NCBI GenBank assembly: GCA_021604765.1
Contig: BQJP01000016.1
Span: forward strand, 1-61,200
Source of the DNA: Thermodesulfobacteriota bacterium
GTDB taxonomy: Bacteria > Desulfobacterota_D > UBA1144 > Nemesobacterales > UBA2774
Direction of reading: 5' to 3'
Length of the DNA: 61,200 nt
Both the position numbers and the translations under genes were made by a program. The notes beneath the pieces were generated by a model. It worked only from the letters and a program-made list of their open reading frames with translations, was not told where the DNA came from and made no database searches. Positions 35,442 to 42,810 of the stretch are shown here, one piece after another. Positions within the stretch are counted from its first letter, which is position 1. Every line of letters starts with the position of its first letter.

Positions 35442-36796
35442 ATAAAAGTCAGCTTAGAGTTTTGGTGGTTGATGACGATGAGGAATTTGTCAGTGCTGTA
35501 AAAGAGTTGCTTGAAAGAAATAACTACGAAGTTGTTACTGCGTTTTCTGGTCGAGAAGCTCTTAAAATAGCTGCAGAGGTTCCCAATATTAATATTGCTC
35601 TGCTTGATCTTGTGATGCCCATGATGGATGGCTTCACTTTGCTTGAGAAACTTAAAGATATTATATTCGGTTTGACGGTTATTATGATAACAGGGCAAGG
35701 AACCGTACAAACAGCCGTGGATGCAATTAAGCACGGCGCTTCTGATTTTATTACAAAACCCTTTGATAAAGATATACTTCTTAACAAACTTGAAGTAACC
35801 AGAAAGTCATATGAGTTGGAAAACAAATTAGGCGAGCTCAAACAGATTATTTCACAAAAATATGGCTTTGAGAACATAATCAGCAGTTCTAAAATTATGA
35901 AGGCTGTTTTTGAGAAAGCATCAGCTGCAGCAAGAAGTAGCGCACCTGTTTTTATTGTGGGCGAAACAGGAACGGGAAAAGAACTTCTTTCAAAAGCAAT
36001 TCATCTGGGAGGAGATCGATCCAATAAACCATTTATAGCGGTCAACTGCGGAGCGATCCCAAAGGAGCTGCTTGAGTCAGAGCTCTTTGGTTACAAAAAG
36101 GGAGCATTTACGGGTGCAGTAAAAGACCATGAGGGGCTTTTTATAGCGGCCAATGGTGGCACTATTCTTCTGGATGAGATTGGAGAGATGCCAAAGGATC
36201 TTCAGGTTAGGCTGTTAAGAGTACTTGAGGATTACAAGGTGAGGCCTATAGGGCATACCCATGAGATTTCACTTGATGTTAGGGTAATAGCCGCGAGTAA
36301 CCACTCCATTGATGACTTAAAGAACAAGTATCTAAGGGAGGATTTATTTTTCAGACTTGCCGTGATCGTGATTGAACTGCCTCCACTTAGAGATAGAGCA
36401 TCAGACATCCCCCTATTAATAGAGAATTTCATAAATACCTTTAACAAAAAGTATGCCAAGAATGTGGAGGGACTTTCAGAGGAGGCCTTTAACCATTTAT
36501 ACAGTTACGACTTTCCAGGAAATATAAGAGAATTGGAGAATTTAATAGAAGGAATAATAGCTGTAAGCCCCTCTAATAAAGCGACAATTACTTATAAAGA
36601 TTTAAAGGGACATATGCTATGGCAACAACCAAAAGCAACTTCCGAACATCAGATACTTGCCTTAGATAAGCTTGAAAAATTTGCGCTTGAAGAGGCCCTT
36701 CGTGAATCTAAAGGCAACAAATCAAGAGCTGCGGAGATGTTAGGCATATCTAGAGATACGTTATATAGAAAGCTTAAACTTTTTGACATTCAATAA
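35438..36796 (+). CDS. NtrC-type sigma-54 response regulator linked to the cbb3 block
   Basis: This 452-residue activator starts with TTG (35438), with AGGAGG 7 bases upstream; the start overlaps the kinase stop as TTGA. The receiver (1-120) has VVDDDEE, the phosphoacceptor Asp in LLDLVMP and Lys in TKPF. The AAA+ domain has GETGTGKE, GAFTGA and LLDEIGEMP. The C-terminal Fis helix-turn-helix is KSRAAEMLGISRDTLYRKL. It is the obvious partner of the upstream PAS kinase. Targets are probably the sigma-54-type promoters before the GNAT gene, ccoI and the di-haem gene; this is inferred from position. Confidence 0.93.
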   Translation: MNKSQLRVLVVDDDEEFVSAVKELLERNNYEVVTAFSGREALKIAAEVPNINIALLDLVMPMMDGFTLLEKLKDIIFGLTVIMITGQGTVQTAVDAIKHGASDFITKPFDKDILLNKLEVTRKSYELENKLGELKQIISQKYGFENIISSSKIMKAVFEKASAAARSSAPVFIVGETGTGKELLSKAIHLGGDRSNKPFIAVNCGAIPKELLESELFGYKKGAFTGAVKDHEGLFIAANGGTILLDEIGEMPKDLQVRLLRVLEDYKVRPIGHTHEISLDVRVIAASNHSIDDLKNKYLREDLFFRLAVIVIELPPLRDRASDIPLLIENFINTFNKKYAKNVEGLSEEAFNHLYSYDFPGNIRELENLIEGIIAVSPSNKATITYKDLKGHMLWQQPKATSEHQILALDKLEKFALEEALRESKGNKSRAAEMLGISRDTLYRKLKLFDIQ

Positions 36797-36816
36797 TTTG
36801 TACTAGGAGAAAGGTT

Positions 36817-37146
36817 ATGGAGCACGTTGATCTTATGCAGGATATTAAATTTAATGATAAACATCCAATTGCACAATCGATTCATACTGATAAGAATGGA
36901 AGACTTTTACAATTTGCGTTAGAACCTGGTCAGGAATTAAAGGAGCACAGCAACTCGTTATCTCCTGTTTATCTCTTAGTTCTAAAAGGCCAAGGAGTTT
37001 TTAGAGGAAATAATGGTTCTCAAGCTGTCGCAGGGCCAGGATCCATTGTTATCTACGATGTTGATGAAAAGCACTCTGTTAAAGCTGGAGAAGAGGAACT
37101 GGTTTTTGTGGCTATTCTTCATGGATCTCCTAGAAAGGCAGACTGA
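36817..37146 (+). CDS. Cupin domain protein
   Basis: This single-domain cupin has 109 residues. LQFALEPGQELKEHSNS and YLLVLKGQGVFRGNN form motif 1, and GPGSIVIYDVDEKHSVKAGE forms motif 2. His residues at EHSN and KHSV could bind a metal, although motif 1 has fewer histidines than catalytic cupins, so a sensor or storage role is possible. It follows the response regulator after 20 bases with AGGAGAAAGG before the ATG, and is probably in the same operon. Confidence 0.85.
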   Translation: MEHVDLMQDIKFNDKHPIAQSIHTDKNGRLLQFALEPGQELKEHSNSLSPVYLLVLKGQGVFRGNNGSQAVAGPGSIVIYDVDEKHSVKAGEEELVFVAILHGSPRKAD

Positions 37147-37181
37147 GTGCGGGCCCAAATAACAACAATAGGTGTGATAAT

Positions 37182-37595
37182 ATGTTAGTAAAAGAATATA
37201 TGACTAAAAACCCTGTGTTTTTAGCACCCAATGAGGATGTTAAAGATGCATTTAATCTACTTTTAGAAAACCGTATTCGCCAGGCCCCGGTTTTGGAAGA
37301 AGGAGAATTGGTAGGAATAGTTACAGATCGTGATCTTCGCATGGCCATAATTCAAAACCTCAAACTCAACAAGCTAACGGTAGGACTTGTGATGACTAAA
37401 GATCCGGTAACAGTTACTGAAGATACGAAGATTGTCGATGCTGGCAAATTAATCAGTGTCGGTAAGTTTAATGCCATTCCCGTTATAGAAGAATCGGGCA
37501 AACTGAAGGGGATAATTACTACAACAGATATTTTGGATTATTTCATTAGCACAAGCGATGACAACTATGGGAATGTTATTCCAAATAGTTCTTAA
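37182..37595 (+). CDS. CBS domain pair protein
   Basis: This 137-residue protein consists of two CBS motifs (KEYMTKNPVFLAPNEDVKDA and VGLVMTKDPVTVTEDTKIVD) and little else. Such Bateman modules bind adenine nucleotides and act as energy-state sensors for partner proteins. It lies 35 bases after the cupin gene and its stop overlaps the stop of the TauE-like gene by four bases, so it marks the meeting point of the regulator operon and the cbb3 operon. Confidence 0.88.
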   Translation: MLVKEYMTKNPVFLAPNEDVKDAFNLLLENRIRQAPVLEEGELVGIVTDRDLRMAIIQNLKLNKLTVGLVMTKDPVTVTEDTKIVDAGKLISVGKFNAIPVIEESGKLKGIITTTDILDYFISTSDDNYGNVIPNSS

Positions 37596-38308
37596 TGCTC
37601 TGTGTTGTGTACATGATGGTTGTGGTTGTTATTGTTTGGTAATAAGTGAATAGTAATATTGGCTAATCCTACTATTATTAAAAGTACTCCTGCTGCAATC
37701 GCTAGCTTTCTAGGAGCCTTTTTAAAAGTCTTTTTATATATATAAGGGAATGCTGATAACGCCGGCACCGTACCGAGCCAAAATATAAAAAGTATCCCTG
37801 CACTGTAAACAGGGTTTTTTGTAGCAACCGCACCAATCACAAATATATATACCCATCCGCAGGGGAGAAAACCGTTTACAATTCCGAGCGTTAGAGATTT
37901 AATTGGTTTACTTTGGGAGAGAGACCATTTAGCGGGTTTTGAGATTAGGGATGAAATTGTTTTACTCGGCAGAAATTCGAGAGGTTTTCCCACAACGAGT
38001 TTATATCCTGTATAGATAAAAAATATTGAAATCAGACCTATAGATATAGTTGAAATAAGAGGGAAATTGTTAGACAAAAAGGCTTCACCTAATAATCCTG
38101 CCAGCGTTCCAAGTATCAAATAACTTATTAGTCGACCTATGTGGTAAAGACTCATGTAGCCACTGCTATTATTTACTGTTATAGCTATTGGTCCGCACAT
38201 AGTAATGCAGTGTGTGCTCCCCAAGATGCTCGCCACTAAAACGGCTACGGGAATTGATAAAAAAGACCATTGTCTTAAAACTTCTTCAAATTGACTTAGG
38301 TCCGACAA
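37592..38308 (-). CDS. TauE/SafE-like (UreH/DsbD-type) membrane protein of the cbb3 cluster, His-rich tail
   Basis: This 238-residue membrane protein has six or more helices and the paired motifs STHCITMCGPI and GFLPCGWVY, typical of the UreH/DsbD_2-like family often encoded in cbb3 oxidase clusters and linked to copper delivery or maturation. The C-terminal tail is rich in Asn and His (NNNNHNHHVHNTEH), a plausible metal-binding segment. It is the last gene of the cbb3 operon and overlaps ccoG by 23 bases. A ccoH gene, common at this place, is not seen. A copper role is inferred from context. Confidence 0.82.
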   Translation of the reverse strand: MSDLSQFEEVLRQWSFLSIPVAVLVASILGSTHCITMCGPIAITVNNSSGYMSLYHIGRLISYLILGTLAGLLGEAFLSNNFPLISTISIGLISIFFIYTGYKLVVGKPLEFLPSKTISSLISKPAKWSLSQSKPIKSLTLGIVNGFLPCGWVYIFVIGAVATKNPVYSAGILFIFWLGTVPALSAFPYIYKKTFKKAPRKLAIAAGVLLIIVGLANITIHLLPNNNNHNHHVHNTEH

Positions 38309-39710
38309 GTTTTACATTCTCCTCGATTCGTGTCCTATCGTTATTTGTATCTATGAAATCAAGTTTAATATTCTCTGATCCCGAAGCTCCGGTTACCGAA
38401 GGAGGAAACTTAATAAATATATGTATAGTAGAGTTCATCCCTCCTTCAAGTGCTATAGTCTCTGTCTGAGATACTAATTCAACCTTTTTATCTGTCCATG
38501 TTTTGGGTAGAGCCATTTGAACATTTAGCTCATCAAAAGTCTGGTTCTTTATTTGCAGCTTGAAGTGGTTGATTACTTGTTCCTGCCCATTATTTTGAAC
38601 AACCTGGTAGGGATTGTCCTTTCCTCGGAGTACAGTTACAACAATGTCCTGCCTTTGAGAAACAAAAAAGATTAGTGCAGAAACTACAGCGATTAGTAAT
38701 ACAGAATATATACCGACCCTTGGTGTAAGAAATTTGGACCGAATACCTTTTAGACAATTTCCCGTAGCATATCTTATTAGACCTTTAGGCTTGTCTATCT
38801 TTTCCATTACCTCGTCACATGCGTCAATACATGCAGTGCATCCGATACACTCTAGCTGAAGTCCTTCTCTTATATCTATGCCCGTTGGACAAACGGCTAC
38901 GCATTTATAACAGTCTATGCAGTCACCTTGTTGTTCCCCAGATTCCACCTGACCTTTTCTTGGTTCTCCTCTAACTGGATCGTAGGAAACAGTGACAGAA
39001 TCATCATCCATAAGTACTGACTGGAATCTTCCATATGGGCACATTATGATACAGAACTGTTCTCTGAACCATCCAAAATCAAATAGTATTACAGCTGTTA
39101 TAAACCCCATTACCACAAAGATGGTCCAGTTCTCCGTAGGGTTATGCTGAGTCATTTCCACAAGCCTGTCAGCACCTACAAAATAAGCTAAAAAACTATG
39201 TGCAATTATTAGGCTTGCTATAAGAAATAGTGTCCAAAGCACACTTAATTTGAAGAATTTCTTTATGCTCCAAGGTACTTTCGCAAGGTTGCGTTGCTGT
39301 ATGTGGCTGCCTATAATCCAGTACTCAAACCTTCTGAATACTCCATCAATAAAAACTGTTTGAGGGCAACCCCAGCCACACCAAATCCTGCCCCATACAG
39401 CTGTAACAAAAGCAAGCCCTATTGTGAGAAAGGCTAGTATAAAAAAGATAAGCGGAGCATCATGTGCCCAAAATGTAAGGCCAAATATAGAGAATTGTCT
39501 ATCCCCAATATTGAGCAATAATGCTTGGTGTCCGCCAATTTTAATCCACGGAAGTACAAGAAAAAAGATTATAAGAAATATCTCTACTATAGTTCTGTAG
39601 CGTCTCCAAAAACCACTAACAGAAGCTGGGAAAATAAAGACTCTTCTTCCCTGTTCATCCATTGATGCCGGACGATCATCGGGAAGATTTCTTTGATCTA
39701 TAACTCTCAA
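38286..39710 (-). CDS. ccoG: Cytochrome c oxidase accessory protein CcoG (FixG/RdxA)
   Basis: CcoG is a membrane ferredoxin-type protein that reduces Cu2+ to Cu+ for cbb3 oxidase assembly. The 474-residue protein has several membrane helices, the RIWCGWGCPQTVF motif, two 4Fe-4S motifs (CIDCYKCVAVCP and CIGCTACIDACD) and a C-terminal immunoglobulin-like FixG domain. Its start overlaps the ccoP stop by four bases (39707-39710), so the two are translationally coupled. Confidence 0.95.
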   Translation of the reverse strand: MRVIDQRNLPDDRPASMDEQGRRVFIFPASVSGFWRRYRTIVEIFLIIFFLVLPWIKIGGHQALLLNIGDRQFSIFGLTFWAHDAPLIFFILAFLTIGLAFVTAVWGRIWCGWGCPQTVFIDGVFRRFEYWIIGSHIQQRNLAKVPWSIKKFFKLSVLWTLFLIASLIIAHSFLAYFVGADRLVEMTQHNPTENWTIFVVMGFITAVILFDFGWFREQFCIIMCPYGRFQSVLMDDDSVTVSYDPVRGEPRKGQVESGEQQGDCIDCYKCVAVCPTGIDIREGLQLECIGCTACIDACDEVMEKIDKPKGLIRYATGNCLKGIRSKFLTPRVGIYSVLLIAVVSALIFFVSQRQDIVVTVLRGKDNPYQVVQNNGQEQVINHFKLQIKNQTFDELNVQMALPKTWTDKKVELVSQTETIALEGGMNSTIHIFIKFPPSVTGASGSENIKLDFIDTNNDRTRIEENVKLVGPKSI

Positions 39711-40285
39711 TTACGCTCTACCTTTTCTCCTTGAGGTGGCCTTGCTCCCTCTGGGTTAGTTCCCTGGAGACTGTAAATATATACAGCAACAGCTTCAAGT
39801 GTTTCTTCTGGAATAACCCCTTTCCATGGTGGCATACCTTTGTCGAGCACACCGTCGTTTGCTACTTCTAGTATAGCACTTACGGACCCGTCTCCATGTA
39901 TCCAGTATTCATCTGCGAAGTTTGGACCAATAAGTCCCTGGCCCTTATCACCATGACATGCCATACACTTTAGCATATATTCAGCTTTACCTTTCTCAAG
40001 CACTTCAGGGTTATCCAGAAGTGCTACGTAATCGTCAGCTGATTTTACAGGAGCACTTTCTTCTGCAATTTGCTGCTCTGATTGAATTACACTCATTTTT
40101 TGCGCAAGCTCTTCGTCCGAAGTTGGTCCACCAAAAAATGTATAATACGAATAATAGACTACAGCAAACACAATGGTGATATAAAAAGTCATTAACCACC
40201 ACCCGGGTAGTGGGTTATTTAACTCTTGTATACCGTCATAATCATGACCTTTTATCAGCAGTTCATCTTTTTCTTTTTCACTCAT
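39707..40285 (-). CDS. ccoP: cbb3-type cytochrome c oxidase subunit CcoP, single-haem form
   Basis: CcoP passes electrons from cytochrome c to CcoO. This 192-residue form has the N-terminal FixP/CcoP segment (GHDYDGIQELNNPLPGWW), one membrane helix (about 28-52) and a single cytochrome c domain with CMACH at 107-111 and the axial-Met region GMPPWKG. Classical CcoP has about 300 residues and two haem sites, so one cytochrome domain is missing. No frameshift is visible, and a mono-haem CcoP occurs in other lineages. The ATG overlaps the ccoQ stop and the C-terminus overlaps ccoG. Confidence 0.93.
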   Translation of the reverse strand: MSEKEKDELLIKGHDYDGIQELNNPLPGWWLMTFYITIVFAVVYYSYYTFFGGPTSDEELAQKMSVIQSEQQIAEESAPVKSADDYVALLDNPEVLEKGKAEYMLKCMACHGDKGQGLIGPNFADEYWIHGDGSVSAILEVANDGVLDKGMPPWKGVIPEETLEAVAVYIYSLQGTNPEGARPPQGEKVERN

Positions 40286-40476
40286 TTGTCATCCTCCTTC
40301 TCTGTTGTCTGATAATGCTCCTCTTCTAGAGGCAACTGCTCCAGCTCTTCATAGAGTTTCTTATTTCTTTTGCTCATTACCCTAAACACTACAATAGCAA
40401 ATGCGATTAGGAACAAGATTAGAGCAATATTTGTTAATTCAATGTTTTCAAAGTAAGAGAGTGCTAGTTGTTTGAT
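40282..40476 (-). CDS. ccoQ: cbb3 oxidase subunit CcoQ with apparent AUC start
   Basis: A 64-residue reading frame between ccoNO and ccoP has the CcoQ layout: one membrane helix (ALILFLIAFAIVVFRVM) followed by a charged tail (KRNKKLYEELEQLP). Its stop overlaps the ccoP ATG as ATGA. The frame has no ATG, GTG or TTG before the helix; an in-frame stop lies a few codons upstream. A perfect Shine-Dalgarno, AGGAGGTG (40489-40482), sits seven bases before an ATC codon at 40476-40474. This gives MKQLALSYFENIELTNI and overlaps the ccoNO end by 13 bases. Use of AUC as start is inference from this spacing. Confidence 0.8.
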   Translation of the reverse strand: MKQLALSYFENIELTNIALILFLIAFAIVVFRVMSKRNKKLYEELEQLPLEEEHYQTTEKEDDK

Positions 40477-42626
40477 TGTGACACCTCCTCACTCGAAGTT
40501 TTCTGGCCAAGGCTCTGGAGATAAGCAATTAGAGCTATTAACTCTGTATCCTTGACCGATTCAAGAGACTTATCCTGGCTGATCAGTTCTTCATAAATTA
40601 CGGCCGCTTCTTTTTCGGCTATAATGTCAGCGTTAGCCACCTCATTATCATCATATGGTACTCCTAACATTCTCATAACACTGAGTTTCTTTCTCAGAAT
40701 GTTATAATCAGTTTTCTTGGCAGCCAACCAAGGATAAGAAGGCATGATCGAATTCGGAGTGATCTCCCTAGGATTTATCATATGTCGTAAATGCCACATA
40801 TCCGGATACTTGCCACCAACTCTGGCAAGATCGGGTCCGGTTCGTTTAGATCCCCACTGAAACGGACGGTCATACATAGATTCGCCGATTGTAGAAGCCT
40901 CTCCGTAACGGAGTACATCAAATGGAAGTTTTCTTATCATTTGTGAATGACATACGTAACAGCCTTCTTTTATATATACGTCCCTACCTGCGAGCTCAAG
41001 TGGTGTATAAGGCTCTGTCTTTTCATCCGTCGGCAGATATTTGTAAATAGAGAGAGTTGGTAATATCTCAATTACAGAACCAACTAATACCGATATGAAA
41101 AGAATCACAGTGAAAATAAGGCTAAGTGCCTCGAGTTTTCTATGTCCTGTTCCAATTGCCGTAACATCAGATTTAAGCGGTGGAACTTCAACATAGGAGA
41201 CAGTTTCTTTTTTAGGTGCATGTTTAATGGTTACCCAAACATTATAGATTAAGAATAGGAACCCAATTAAGAAAAGAGCGCCGCCTACAAATCTAACCCA
41301 GTATAGAGGGGCAATTCTCATTACTGTTTCCACGAAGTCCGGATAAACAAGCTGTCCATTCTCTCCGATTGCCTGCCACATGAGCCCCTGAGTAATACCA
41401 CTTGCCCACATGGAGATGTAGTAGAGGAGAATTCCCATAAAGCCAATCCAGAAATGCCAATTCATGAGTCTCAGGCTATACATTTTGGTATTCCAAAGTT
41501 TTGGCACCATATAGTAGATGATTCCGAATGTGAGGAATCCATTCCAGCCCAGCGTTCCTCCGTGCACATGACCGATAATCCAGTCTGTATAGTGTGCCAA
41601 GGAGCTTACAGATTTAATTGAAAGAAGAGGTCCCTCAAATGTGGACATTCCATAGAATGTGACGGCGACTGCAAGGAATTTAATGATTGGATCTGTACGC
41701 AGTTTGTGCCATGCTCCCCTCAACGTCAAAAGACCGTTGATCATTCCACCCCAGCTAGGAGCCCAGAGCATAATACTGAATACCATTCCTACATTCTGAG
41801 CCCAGTCGGGAAGAGCTGTGTTTAAAAGATGATGGGGGCCAGCCCAGATGTAAATAAAAACTAATGACCAAAAATGGATGATTGAAAGTTTGTAGCTATA
41901 TATAGGTCTGTTAGCTGCTTTTGGAACATAGTAATACATTAGACCTAAAAATGGTGTTGTAAGGAAAAATGCTACAGCATTGTGACCATACCACCATTGA
42001 ACCAGAGCGTCTTGAACTCCAGAATAAACGGGGTAGCTCTTAAACAATGCAACGGGTATTTCTATTGAATTTACTATGTGAAGGAGAGCAACTGTTATAA
42101 TGGTTGCTATATAGAACCATATTGCAACATATAGATGTTTTACCCTTCTAATTGCTATGGTTCCGAAGAAATTAACCGCAAATACTACCCATATAACGGC
42201 TATTGCTATGTCAAGCGGCCATTCAAGCTCAGCATACTCTTTACTCATTGTATACCCAAGGGGTAGAGTAATTAGTGCACCAACAATAATCAGCTGCCAG
42301 CCCCAGAAATGTATCTTGCTCAACATATCTGAGAAGTTCCGGGTTTTAAGCAGTCTCTGAGTCGAATGATATATACCGGCAAAAATTATATTACCGCCAA
42401 ATGCAAAAATAGCGGCGTTAGTATGAAGTGGTCTGATTCTACCGAAAGTGAGCCACTCTAGTTCTAGGTTGGCTGGCCAGAAGGCTAGCTGTAGAGCTGC
42501 GAGCAATCCTACAATAAAAGCTGCGGCTCCCCAGAATATTGTGGCGTACAGAAACATTTTTACTACATCGTCATCATAGATAATTCTATCCATAATTCCT
42601 TTATTAACTTGAATTCCTGAGCTCAT
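40464..42626 (-). CDS. ccoNO: Fused cbb3-type oxidase subunits CcoN-CcoO
   Basis: This is the catalytic core of cbb3 oxidase, which reduces O2 to water with high affinity and pumps protons. The 720-residue protein fuses CcoN (about 1-475) to CcoO (about 500-720). CcoN has about twelve helices and the haem/CuB ligands in RPLHTNAAIFAFGG, WWYGHNAVAFFLTTPFLGLM, GPHHLLN and GHVHGGTLGWNGF. CcoO has a membrane helix, the haem c motif CYVCHSQ and the Met-ligand region SIMPSYPWL. Separate ccoN and ccoO genes are usual; fused forms are known in several phyla. It overlaps ccoS by four bases. Confidence 0.95.
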   Translation of the reverse strand: MSSGIQVNKGIMDRIIYDDDVVKMFLYATIFWGAAAFIVGLLAALQLAFWPANLELEWLTFGRIRPLHTNAAIFAFGGNIIFAGIYHSTQRLLKTRNFSDMLSKIHFWGWQLIIVGALITLPLGYTMSKEYAELEWPLDIAIAVIWVVFAVNFFGTIAIRRVKHLYVAIWFYIATIITVALLHIVNSIEIPVALFKSYPVYSGVQDALVQWWYGHNAVAFFLTTPFLGLMYYYVPKAANRPIYSYKLSIIHFWSLVFIYIWAGPHHLLNTALPDWAQNVGMVFSIMLWAPSWGGMINGLLTLRGAWHKLRTDPIIKFLAVAVTFYGMSTFEGPLLSIKSVSSLAHYTDWIIGHVHGGTLGWNGFLTFGIIYYMVPKLWNTKMYSLRLMNWHFWIGFMGILLYYISMWASGITQGLMWQAIGENGQLVYPDFVETVMRIAPLYWVRFVGGALFLIGFLFLIYNVWVTIKHAPKKETVSYVEVPPLKSDVTAIGTGHRKLEALSLIFTVILFISVLVGSVIEILPTLSIYKYLPTDEKTEPYTPLELAGRDVYIKEGCYVCHSQMIRKLPFDVLRYGEASTIGESMYDRPFQWGSKRTGPDLARVGGKYPDMWHLRHMINPREITPNSIMPSYPWLAAKKTDYNILRKKLSVMRMLGVPYDDNEVANADIIAEKEAAVIYEELISQDKSLESVKDTELIALIAYLQSLGQKTSSEEVSQSNN

Positions 42627-42808
42627 ATAACTTTCTCCTCCTTTTCATCCTTCTTTGTTTCTTTGATTTCATAGTCATCCAATAACATTCTTTCACTTGG
42701 TGTTGTAAGGTCGTCATATTGGCCCTTTTTTGTTGCCCAGATAAAAGCTGCCAGGAAGACAAGAGCCATAGCAATAGAGATTCCAAGAGTCAAAAAAATA
42801 ATATTCAT
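42623..42808 (-). CDS. ccoS: cbb3-type oxidase assembly protein CcoS
   Basis: This 61-residue protein has one N-terminal membrane helix (IIFLTLGISIAMALVFLAAF) followed by the CcoS signature IWATKKGQYDDLTTPSERML. CcoS is needed for cofactor insertion into cbb3 oxidase. It lies two bases after ccoI and overlaps ccoNO by four bases, which is the normal ccoI-ccoS neighbourhood. Confidence 0.93.
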   Translation of the reverse strand: MNIIFLTLGISIAMALVFLAAFIWATKKGQYDDLTTPSERMLLDDYEIKETKKDEKEEKVI

Positions 42809-42810
42809 GG

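Noticed and set aside
42604-42786. 60-residue minus-strand frame
   Set aside because: Out-of-frame shadow of ccoS, whose own frame carries the family signature.
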